DNA of 64,000 bases from Deltaproteobacteria bacterium. GTDB taxonomy: Bacteria; Desulfobacterota; Dissulfuribacteria; Dissulfuribacterales; QOAL01. The notes beneath the pieces are model-generated. The model did no database searches. It was not told where the DNA came from and saw nothing but the letters and a program-made list of their open reading frames with translations. This document shows, piece by piece, positions 34,732-43,200 of this stretch; within the stretch, counting starts at the first letter, position 1, and each line of letters begins with the position of its first letter. Location of the stretch: positions 62,001 through 126,000 of the forward strand of contig JALSNW010000014.1 of the NCBI GenBank assembly GCA_026986785.1. The letters are read 5' to 3'. The translations under genes were made by a program, and so were the position numbers.

Positions 34732-34759
34732 CCAAAGAGACATAAGAGTAAGAAAGATC

Positions 34760-35938
34760 GTGATCAGAGTCTGTTTCCTTTTCAATCATTACTTCGTACA
34801 TCAGGTCCCTCATGCAGCACCATATGCCTTCGAGTTATCCAGGAAATATCCTGAAATAGACGTGACCATAGCCTGTTCATCTACCCAAGAGATGGCCTTC
34901 GTCAAGGCCATAAGCACTCTTTATCCAGGGCACAGATGCAGATACAAGCTGCTATACGTACCCTGGTATTATAGTCTCATCGACCCACTGGTATCCAAGT
35001 GGGTCTTTAGCCGCAAGAGGATAGTACTCAAGAACAACCTGTCTTTCTTTCGGCAAATGGATGCACTGGTAGCCCCAGAGAGAAATTGTATGCAACTCAG
35101 GACCAGGTTTGGGCTCAAGGATCTCATAATGATCCATGCCAGGCATGGTGCAGGAGATAGGGAAGGAGGATTCGATGATAGGTCAGGAGCCTTTGACCTC
35201 ACCCTGCTTCCTGGGCAAAAATATGTGGACAGGCTGAAGGAACTCGGCTACTTGAAGAAAGGTGGCTACGCTGTGGTAGGCTGGCCAAAATTCGAGGTGG
35301 TACAGGGACTTTGGCCAGAGAAGAAGCGTATCTTCGACGATCAAAAACCAGTGGTGGTCTACAATCCCCATTTTGACCAGAGGGTGTCTTCCTGGGCATC
35401 AATGGGGCTCCAGGTGTTGGACTTTTTCAAGAACCACCCGGAGTACAACCTGATATTCGCCCCCCATGTGGTCCTTTTCAAGAGGAGGAGGCGTCACAGG
35501 GCCAGGCTCCCAAGGAGATATTTCAAGATAAACAATATCCACATTGATCTTGGCAGCCCTGCTTCTGCAGATATGACATACATGAGGGCAGCTGACATAT
35601 ATCTTGGTGATGTCAGTAGCCAGGTCTATGAATTCCTGTTGGAGCCCAGACCATGTATCTTTCTAAACGGCCATCATGTGGATTGGCATGATAATCCTTT
35701 CTATTATCATTGGAATCTCGGACAGGTTGTGGATCAGGTGGAACCAGGGCTGGAACAGGCCTTGAACCAGGCCTTCTCTACACACAAAGGGCTTTATCTC
35801 GACTTGCAAAAAGAGGCCTTTGACTATACCTTTTTCAATGAGCCAGGGACCACGGCAGCAGAAAGGGGGGCAAGAGCCATAGCGGAGTTTCTCCTCAATA
35901 GGCTAAGGATGAAGGCCTTCAACCCTTCAAGTGCCTGA
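34760..35938 (+). CDS. CDP-glycerol glycerophosphotransferase-like protein
   Basis: About 392 residues from a GTG, GT-B-like fold without membrane helices. The C-terminal ADIYLGDVSSQVYEFLLEPRPCIFLN is the hallmark of the teichoic-acid glycerophosphotransferase family (typically T-D-Y-S-S-x-x-F-E), although the Asp-Tyr is Asp-Val here. A middle VVYNPHFDQRVSSW and NLIFAPHVVLF also fit. These enzymes add phosphoglycerol-type units from CDP donors, which would suit the cytidylyltransferase genes of the locus. An in-frame extension back to 34598 lies inside the glycosyltransferase gene and is not protein-like, so I reject it. No strong ribosome site is seen. Confidence 0.75.
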   Translation: MIRVCFLFNHYFVHQVPHAAPYAFELSRKYPEIDVTIACSSTQEMAFVKAISTLYPGHRCRYKLLYVPWYYSLIDPLVSKWVFSRKRIVLKNNLSFFRQMDALVAPERNCMQLRTRFGLKDLIMIHARHGAGDREGGFDDRSGAFDLTLLPGQKYVDRLKELGYLKKGGYAVVGWPKFEVVQGLWPEKKRIFDDQKPVVVYNPHFDQRVSSWASMGLQVLDFFKNHPEYNLIFAPHVVLFKRRRRHRARLPRRYFKINNIHIDLGSPASADMTYMRAADIYLGDVSSQVYEFLLEPRPCIFLNGHHVDWHDNPFYYHWNLGQVVDQVEPGLEQALNQAFSTHKGLYLDLQKEAFDYTFFNEPGTTAAERGARAIAEFLLNRLRMKAFNPSSA

Positions 35939-36028
35939 TGGGTATCATATGGTTGGGTATGCATCTGCTCCCATTGTGCCTTCCGGCTTTCACATCCTTG
36001 GCAAATTTGTGAGCTGCATGATCTGGGT

Positions 36029-36757
36029 TTAAATCCTGAAGTTTTCACCCAGATACACGGCACGCACCCTGGCGCTCTGGTATAGGTCTTCAGGGTGGCC
36101 AGCCTCCAGGATCTGTCCCTGGTTGAGGATATAAGCCCTGTCACATATCTTGAGTGTTTCTCTCACATTGTGATCTGATATGAGTATGCCAATGCCTTTG
36201 GCCCTTAGCCTTAGAACAAGATTTTGTATTGTGGTCACTGTTATCGGGTCGATACCGGCAAAAGGTTCGTCCAACAACATGAAAACAGGATCGATTGCAA
36301 GGGCCCTGGCAATCTCGAGACGCCTTGCCTCCCCACCCGAAAGGCCACCAGCACAGTCGTCCGCCAAGTAGCTTAGGCTGAATTCGTCAAGGAGTATATC
36401 AGCTCGTCTAAGTTGTTCTTGCCTCGTCAGGTTCTGAAATTCCAAGACAGCCAAGAGATTTTGTTTTACACTGAGGCCTTGAAAGAGGGAGCGTTCCTGA
36501 GGGAGATAAGATATGCCTCTATGCGCCCTCTCTGAAAGGTCCAGCCTGGTGAGTTCTCTTTCATCGAGAAAGATAGCCCCCTTGTCAGGTCTTAGAAGGC
36601 CTGCCACCATGTAGAAGGTGGTGGTTTTGCCCGCCCCGTTAGGGCCTAAGAGTCCAACTATCTGGCCAGATTGCACCTGAATGGAAAGCCCATCCACCAC
36701 TTTTCTGCCAGCAAATGATTTTTCAAGGTCTTGGGCCAAAAGCCTTCTGTCTTTCAT
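36029..36757 (-). CDS. lptB: LptB-type ABC ATPase, second copy
   Basis: 242 residues. Walker A GLLGPNGAGKTTTFYM, signature GLSGGEARRLEIAR, Walker B FMLLDEPFAGIDP and SDHNVRETL are all LptB hallmarks, and the C-terminus ends YLGENFRI as LptB does. It has all residues for ATP hydrolysis. It is roughly half identical by eye to the LptB at 51131-51865, so the two are paralogues rather than a recent duplication. It follows an LptC gene by 3 bp and converges on the sphingolipid operon end. Confidence 0.9.
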   Translation of the reverse strand: MKDRRLLAQDLEKSFAGRKVVDGLSIQVQSGQIVGLLGPNGAGKTTTFYMVAGLLRPDKGAIFLDERELTRLDLSERAHRGISYLPQERSLFQGLSVKQNLLAVLEFQNLTRQEQLRRADILLDEFSLSYLADDCAGGLSGGEARRLEIARALAIDPVFMLLDEPFAGIDPITVTTIQNLVLRLRAKGIGILISDHNVRETLKICDRAYILNQGQILEAGHPEDLYQSARVRAVYLGENFRI

Positions 36758-36760
36758 CGG

Positions 36761-37330
36761 TCAGTGCCCTTCGCGGTTTTTCCCTTGATCCAGAATGGCA
36801 TCTATATCGGATAGAATAAGTAGTTTTTCCGTCTTGGTGTCTATCAAGAGGCCATTGGCATCTACACAGGAATCATCAAATACAACATGGACTGGGGCTG
36901 TCGTCTTCAAGAGACCGGTCCTTTCATCATATTCCAGCCAGTTGGTGGTGATAATACTGTCTGGCCGATTCTCTATGCGTACATGCCCTATGACCTTTAG
37001 TATAGAGTTGTGGGAATCGATCTGCCCCTGATCGGCTGTAAGCACAATATCTCCGCCTTTCTTTTGATGAAAGACCAATTTTATCCGTTCTGCCTTGATG
37101 ATGTCATTTTTGCTATCATGTCTGGCCTGCGTTGCAGAGAGGGTCCAGATGGCCCTTCCATGTTTAGTCTTGGTGTATTTGATATTTTTGAGGACGAGAT
37201 CTGGAATCACGTTTTTCTCGGACCGGTGCGATGATACCTCCCAGGAGTCCCAGGTCATCCATGCAACTCCAGCAAGAAGAGATCCAAGTAGGAAAAAGAA
37301 TAGGATTTTGAGGATATTTTTTTGTGGCAA
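36761..37330 (-). CDS. lptC: LptC family protein, second copy
   Basis: 189 residues. One N-terminal membrane helix (ILKILFFFLLGSLLAGVAW) is followed by a periplasmic beta-jellyroll (VLKNIKYTKTKHGRAIWTLSA, then DIVLTADQGQIDSHNSIL, VIGHVRIENRP). These are the LptC features: a single anchor and OstA-like strands that pass lipid from LptFG to LptA. An in-frame stop lies shortly upstream and no ATG is available, so it must start at the TTG at 37330, with a poor ribosome site. It is coupled to the second LptB gene. No LptA-like gene adjoins. Confidence 0.85.
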   Translation of the reverse strand: MPQKNILKILFFFLLGSLLAGVAWMTWDSWEVSSHRSEKNVIPDLVLKNIKYTKTKHGRAIWTLSATQARHDSKNDIIKAERIKLVFHQKKGGDIVLTADQGQIDSHNSILKVIGHVRIENRPDSIITTNWLEYDERTGLLKTTAPVHVVFDDSCVDANGLLIDTKTEKLLILSDIDAILDQGKNREGH

Positions 37331-37358
37331 TGGCGTTTACTGTACAGAGTTGGATTGG

Positions 37359-37469
37359 CTGATCAGTGTGTTGTCCCCATAGAGGGTTTTTCCATTTTTA
37401 TAGAATATTTCAGAAGAAAGGAAATCTAATGAAAAATACTGATCAGCACAAGACTATGTCTTGTTTTTT
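37359..37469. other. Paired CTGATCAG palindromes and a small hairpin
   Basis: The 214-bp gap between the second lptC and the HDOD gene holds two identical palindromes CTGATCAG, at 37359-37366 and 37439-37446, spaced 80 bp. A perfect 7-bp hairpin follows (ACAAGAC at 37448-37454, loop TAT, GTCTTGT at 37458-37464) with a T-run to 37469 on the plus strand. No plus-strand gene ends here, so it is not an obvious terminator. Confidence 0.5.
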
Positions 37470-37544
37470 GTCATTATTTACTTCAAGTACCTGAAAAAAC
37501 AATTTTTTGCATTATTACATGGTTGGTATACGCCTGATCTTTTC

Positions 37545-38471
37545 TCAGGGTTCTATCGACGCCAGTGATTCTGACAGAGAGTTTCCACTTATCGTTTTTA
37601 CCCCCAAGGCACCTGCCAGCTCATCCACGAGCATTTCACTCTTTTCTATCAGTTCAATCAAGTCCTTGGGAGCGATGCCCATTTCTTTTGCCTCTGTTAC
37701 AAGGTGTGTTGCATCCTTTTCAGTGAAGCCGGTCTGGGTGAGCCTGGAGGAAAGGGCAACCGGGGCAACCACCGTACCGGCCAGATCCAACTGCTGTAAA
37801 TCAGCCTGCTTGGCACCATGAAGCCCAATGCCGCAGACGAAGAGATCAGGTAATCCCCATTTTTTTGCGATCCAGGCACCTGCTTCACAGTGGTTCCATG
37901 AAAAGGCCTCCTTTTCCATATGGTGTATATCCCCGCCTTCTTTTTGCCATTTCGTATAGACCATGGAATATAGCTCAAACCATTGGGACAGAAGTTGGGG
38001 TACGGCTATATCCTGGAGGAGACCTGTAGAGAATGCCTCTTCCGACTCTATGGACAAGAACTCTGCAGCATTTCTGGAAAAGAGGGCCCTGAGGATAGAA
38101 TCAGACCAATAACGTGCACTATCAAATCCCTCCCATTGGGGATTTGGGGCAGTATTTACCATGGCATAGCCTATGGCCAGGTTTTCGATCTCTTTGAGGC
38201 CTAAGATGGAAACAGCCTTGCTTATGCTTGTCACCTGGGTGGGCAGGGCATAAAGGGCCGAATTGACAACCTTCAAGATCTGACTGGCAAGAGATGCATC
38301 TGATTCAAGCACGGAGACTATCTGTTCGATGTCAATATCAGGGATTTTCAACATATCCATAAGGGTGAGAACGACCTGAGGGCACGGTGGTATCTTGAAG
38401 TCAGAGAAGACCTTTTCAAAGTCACCTGTGGAAAACTGGGAATATCTGACAAACTTTTTTATCAAATTCAT
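37545..38471 (-). CDS. HDOD-domain signalling protein
   Basis: 308 residues. The HDOD core spans about residues 20-220: KIPPCPQVVLTLMDMLKIPD, IEQIVSVLESDASLASQILKVVNSALY and ITS/ISKAVSILGLKEIENL are the family motifs. A C-terminal segment of about 80 residues is helical and has no recognised domain. HDOD proteins are regulatory HD-domain relatives with unknown partners. The gene is divergent from the HPP gene with only 14 bp between the two start codons. Confidence 0.92.
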   Translation of the reverse strand: MNLIKKFVRYSQFSTGDFEKVFSDFKIPPCPQVVLTLMDMLKIPDIDIEQIVSVLESDASLASQILKVVNSALYALPTQVTSISKAVSILGLKEIENLAIGYAMVNTAPNPQWEGFDSARYWSDSILRALFSRNAAEFLSIESEEAFSTGLLQDIAVPQLLSQWFELYSMVYTKWQKEGGDIHHMEKEAFSWNHCEAGAWIAKKWGLPDLFVCGIGLHGAKQADLQQLDLAGTVVAPVALSSRLTQTGFTEKDATHLVTEAKEMGIAPKDLIELIEKSEMLVDELAGALGVKTISGNSLSESLASIEP

Positions 38472-38485
38472 CTATCGAAATCGTT

Positions 38486-39208
38486 ATGAAGGATTCAAAC
38501 AAGTTGTTTAATGGTCAACGTATACCAGACTGGATACTATGGCAAACAAGCAAGATAGCCAGGTTCAGGTTCTGGTTTCTGGCTTCCAAATTTGATGCCA
38601 TTAGCGTAAGCCTCCTTTTTTTGTTCATAGGGTCCATAGTCAGTATTCTAATTATCGGCATTGCTGCCCGTTTTGTCTCGTGGAACCTGATTTTTCCGTC
38701 TCTGGGGCCTACCATATTTTTGCAGTTCTACAATCCTGGTTCACCAATGTCATCTCCCAAAAATACCGTGATGGGACATCTCTTGGGGGCGATAACAGGT
38801 GTCCTTTTTTATTGGATCGGCATATACTTCGGATTGACAAATGGTTCCCTGGATTTCCAAAATGTATTGCTGGCAGGTGTGGCTTTGGGTACGGGCGGAA
38901 TGTGTATGGCCTATACAGGTCTTCTCCATCCACCAGCAGCATCTACCATCCTGATAGGTGTCTTTGGCATGGTGGACAGGCCGGAAGAGATCCTTGCCAT
39001 AGTTATTTCTGCAGCGATCCTTTCTGCTGTGGCATGGCTGGTACACAGTTTTTCCGGCATAAGATTTCCTCTATGGGCCCCCTATGCCAAGGACAAGGGA
39101 CCAAGGCTCGAGACCAAACTGGGCAGGCTGAATCTCAAAAAGGGCAGAGGAAGTGAGTCCATGGCCGATATGGCTGCAAAACTTGCTGCCAGGCAGAAAT
39201 TGAAATAA
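38486..39208 (+). CDS. HPP-family integral membrane protein
   Basis: 240 residues with four to five membrane helices between about 30 and 195. The family signature LLHPPAASTILIG (His-Pro-Pro) is intact, as is FPSLGPTIFLQF. HPP proteins have been linked to nitrite transport in cyanobacteria and chloroplasts, but the role here is unknown. The basic C-terminal tail is cytoplasmic. The start lacks a ribosome site and lies 14 bp from the divergent HDOD start. A weak stem (GAGG/CCTC, 39281-39293) with seven T residues follows about 70 bp after the stop. Confidence 0.85.
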   Translation: MKDSNKLFNGQRIPDWILWQTSKIARFRFWFLASKFDAISVSLLFLFIGSIVSILIIGIAARFVSWNLIFPSLGPTIFLQFYNPGSPMSSPKNTVMGHLLGAITGVLFYWIGIYFGLTNGSLDFQNVLLAGVALGTGGMCMAYTGLLHPPAASTILIGVFGMVDRPEEILAIVISAAILSAVAWLVHSFSGIRFPLWAPYAKDKGPRLETKLGRLNLKKGRGSESMADMAAKLAARQKLK

Positions 39209-39316
39209 TCCGCAGATGTTTCTTTTTATTTTAACATTCCCCTATTTGTCCATAGGTATTAGAGTAAGGAAAAAGTTACAGAGGAAACCCCTCCGTTTTT
39301 TTGTGATATTCATCCA

Positions 39317-40282
39317 ATGAATAGATCAGAGATCTGTCCTGATGGCTCGGACAGGAGATTTTCAAGGACCATTTGGAATGGTAGGTCTGCTGTGTCCATT
39401 TCCCCAGCTCCTGGTAGCAGAGGTCTAAGGGAGGCCCAGAGCTTTTATTTGATAGGACGCCATCTCTACGGGAAAGGCGTGCCTGTGCCCCGTATATATT
39501 CCTATTGTAGTACTTCAGGTATGTTGATAGTAGAGGATCTTGGAGATACCAAGTTTCAACATGTGGCCCTTGGCCTTTTGTCCAAGGCGGATTTCTCGTC
39601 TCTCCTTCAGATGTATAAAAAGGTATTGGACCTACTTGTCCATATGCAGTTCGAGGGTGCAAAGGCATTTGATACATCATGGTGCTGGCAAGATCCTATA
39701 TACGATTCCAGGCTTGCCTGGGAGAAAGAGGCCTTATATTTCATGGAGGCCTTCATAAAGGGCTTCTTGGGCATGGATTGCGACGAAGATACACTGCTGA
39801 CTGAATTTGAAGGTCTTACAAGGCAGGTCGATGTGCTGGATCTTGGTTATTTTCTACATCGTGATTTCCAATCGAGGAATTTGATGGTAACTGATGGAGT
39901 TATCAGGGTGATTGATTTTCAGGGCGGTAGGCTTGGCCCCTGGGGTTATGACTTGGCCTCCATAATACATGATCCTTATGTGAATCTGCCCTGGGACGTG
40001 AGACAGGCCCTATATGAGTATTACCTGTCAAAGACAGAGGAGCTGGGAAAGGGCCTCTGTCGTGAGTGCCCCAGGAAGGAGTTTACTCTCCTGGCAATCC
40101 TGAGGCTTCTTCAGGCCCTTGGGGCATATGGATCTCTTAGCATGAAGAAAGGCAAGGCATTCTTCGTCTCGTTCATGCTACCTGCTCTCGAGAGTTTGAG
40201 GGCAGTTTTGGAAACCTGGCATGAGACAAGCTGTCTCTGCCTGATATCCTGTGTGCGCAGGGCAGTGGCAGAACTTTCCTGA
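39317..40282 (+). CDS. APH-fold sugar kinase, AmgK-like
   Basis: 321 residues with the aminoglycoside-phosphotransferase kinase fold. The catalytic loop is FLHRDFQSRNLMV (H-x-D-x4-N), and the metal Asp is in VIDFQGGRLGPWGYDLASI. The RNL and IDFQ..GP..YDL patterns are those of AmgK, which phosphorylates MurNAc/GlcNAc at the anomeric carbon in cell-wall recycling. The N-terminal ATP loop (SDRRFSRTI) is present. The partner MurU is not adjacent, so the sugar is uncertain. It lies 14 bp before the AsmA-like gene and may share its transcript. Confidence 0.78.
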   Translation: MNRSEICPDGSDRRFSRTIWNGRSAVSISPAPGSRGLREAQSFYLIGRHLYGKGVPVPRIYSYCSTSGMLIVEDLGDTKFQHVALGLLSKADFSSLLQMYKKVLDLLVHMQFEGAKAFDTSWCWQDPIYDSRLAWEKEALYFMEAFIKGFLGMDCDEDTLLTEFEGLTRQVDVLDLGYFLHRDFQSRNLMVTDGVIRVIDFQGGRLGPWGYDLASIIHDPYVNLPWDVRQALYEYYLSKTEELGKGLCRECPRKEFTLLAILRLLQALGAYGSLSMKKGKAFFVSFMLPALESLRAVLETWHETSCLCLISCVRRAVAELS

Positions 40283-40296
40283 ATAGGGCCGACTTC

Positions 40297-43200
40297 ATGT
40301 CATCGAGAATTTTTGCTGCTATAATCATAATCTCAGCCATATTGTTTTTTGTGCCCAATTGGATTCTGTCCTCTCCTGAAATCCGACAACAGATACAGTT
40401 TAGCGCACAAAAGGCCTTGGATGCCAAGATAGATCTTTCTTCCACGAGTTGGGAATGGTTTCCCTTTCCGCACATCTGTTTTTCAGATGTGTCGGTCACC
40501 AGGGAGGACTTTATCCTGAAGGCCCCCTGGCTCGAGCTCTATCCCGACTGGGGCTCGATTGTGCTGGGCAAGTTCGGCCTGGAAGGGGTAGCCCTTGAGG
40601 ACCCTGATCTCCTCCTTGTTTCCTTGGAGAACAAAGAGAAGAAGACCAGACCACCCCTTGAATGGATAAGGGTTATAAATGGCAGGTTTCGTCTCTCTCA
40701 ACAACTCAAGTTTGAATTTCTTCCCTTGAAAAACAAACGTCCCCACCTGTCGAATATATATGGCAAGATAGAGATACATGACCATGAATTGGTAGGCAAG
40801 GTCAGTGGAAATACCAGTGTGGCCTCTCGTGTATCCATTTCTTTTTCGTGCGATTTGTCCACCATGGTTTTCCATGTGGATTCCGATATAGATCAACTGG
40901 ATATGGCAGGGCTCTATTACAAGGACGTAACCACAAGGGCCCAATTCCCTGCAAAGGGATTTCTTGATGTGCACTTGAAGGCCAAGGGCCGTGCCATGGA
41001 CCATGTGACAGGGACTTTGGAGGCTGCTTCAGCCTGTCTTTTTTCCAAGAGCAAGAGAGCAGAAGCTGCCTTTTCCTGTGGCAGCCTCAAGCTCGCTTTT
41101 TCATATGGGCCAGAAGGCTTGTCCCTCGACATAAGACAGTTGGATTTTGCCCAGCCCATGATGAAGCTCAAGGGCAGCATAGAATTCAGGCGTCAAGGCC
41201 CAGGGAAACATCTCCTTGTGGATCTCGTTGGCAGAGATATAGATCTCGCTCAGGTCAGAAAGAGTGCCCTCATATTATTCAAGGGTCACAAAGAGGTAAA
41301 AGAGGTATGTAACATCGTCAGGGGCGGACAGGCTACCAGGCTTTCCTTCCATTTTGACGACAAACCGAGCCATCTCGAATCCCTTCACTGCATGGTAATC
41401 AAGGCAGATCTCTCTGGGGTACCAGTATATGTGCCCGATCAGGATCTGTTCATCGACTCGGTCAGCGGGCATGTTGATATAGTGAATGCCGTCCTCCATC
41501 TGGAGAATGCATCGGTGAGGTTGAGAAATACCACTGGTAGCAATGGGATTTTCGTATTTGGGATTGCTGATCACAACCATGAGATGGAACTGGATATCGA
41601 TGTGGATGCAGACCTCCAGGATGTGAAATGGGCCTTAAAGAAGTTTGTGCATGAAGACAAGCTTCAGAATGAACTGGAACAAGTCACAGAGACACGGGGA
41701 AGAGTGAAGGCAAGGCTAATGATGGGTGACGACTCCAGGCATTTCGATACCTTTGTAGATGTTACCTCCATTGATGTAGGTTTTTTCTACAGGCGTCTCG
41801 GTTGGATGATAAGGCTGAGGCATGGCAGCCTGAGTTATCAAGATGACACCCTTTCTTGGCAGGGATTGTCTGGACAGGCAGGGCCCCACAGGATAGGGCT
41901 GTTTTCTGGGCTTTTTTCTTGGAAGGGGAGAGACAAGCTGGCGATCCAGGAATTTTCTGGCTCGGTGGACGCAGCTTCTTTTCTTGAGACATGGAAACAA
42001 ATCCCTGCACTTCAGAGGATACGGGAAAAGACAGGACTTAGCGCCAGAGGCAGAGTCAGGATAGAAAAATTCAGGGGAAGGACATTTCTCGACGATGTTT
42101 CCACTGCACGTTATACCTTGGGATTCAGACCAGAGGCCCTTCAGATTGAATCAGCCCTCTTGCCTGGGACACTGGTATTGAAGACCGGGGCATTTTTTCT
42201 CGATGACAGCTCCTTCAGGGGACGAAGGTGCCAGGCAAGGCTGGCGGGGCAGGATTTCAAGGGATATTTCCATATGAAACACCATGCCCTCGGTGACTGG
42301 AGGGGGCGGTTAAGGCTCAGTGGGCTGGTCAACCATGATATTGCCAATTGGGTTGATAGCCATGGCTGGGTGCCAGAGGAGTATTTCCCCAAGGTACCTC
42401 TTTATCTGCAAGATTTTGCCATTCAACTGGCTGGGAGGCATCATGACCATGTTTCAGGTAGTCTTATATGGAAACAACCATCTGTTAGTGCATATCTGGA
42501 TATAGACAAGGAGGGTAGCCGTCTTGATATCAGAGAGATAAGGGTTGATGCCCAAGGGCAGACAGGGATATTTCGACTTTTTTTCGATGAAGGATCCAAA
42601 AAGCGCTTTCGCCTGGAATGGAAAGGAGAGCTTACCGCTTCTATTCTTACAAGGTGCCTGAGAGATAATAACCTGCTCAAAGATAGCCTTTCTGGTGACC
42701 TGTCCATAGATTACCTTTCGGAGGCCGGTAAGGGCTTTCAGACCGTGAAGGGGAACTTGTATGCCTCTGGGCTGATCTGGTCTTGGGGAGTTGAAAGACC
42801 GTTTACCATCCAGGATCTGGACATAAATGTAAAGGAGCACAACGCCCTTGTTCGAACCACCTTCCAGTTTTTCCAAGATACGATCACAGCAGATGGTGAC
42901 ATCACCTTATTGAAAAACAAGGCAACAGCCTATGTGGATTTCTATGGGAAAAGATTATCTGACGCAAGTCTTCAGCTTCTCATTGATGAAGGCTCTGGCA
43001 GATCTCCATCTGGGGTGAAAAAGGGTCTTACCCCCGGTCTTGACAAAGGTGGATTGGAATCATGGAATCTGGATATTGGTGGAGAGCTTTCCTTTGGTTT
43101 CGATTCGGTAGAGGTGGATCTAAATCCCCGTCTGGATTTGGCCGGTAAGAGACAAGAGCCGAGATACGTTTACGTGGAAGGGGTCGATGGCTATGCCAGA

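Noticed and set aside
34598-34759. Long N-terminal extension of the glycerophosphotransferase-like gene
   Set aside because: It overlaps the GT4 gene by more than 130 bp and is basic, unconserved sequence; the GTG at 34760 gives a normal start.
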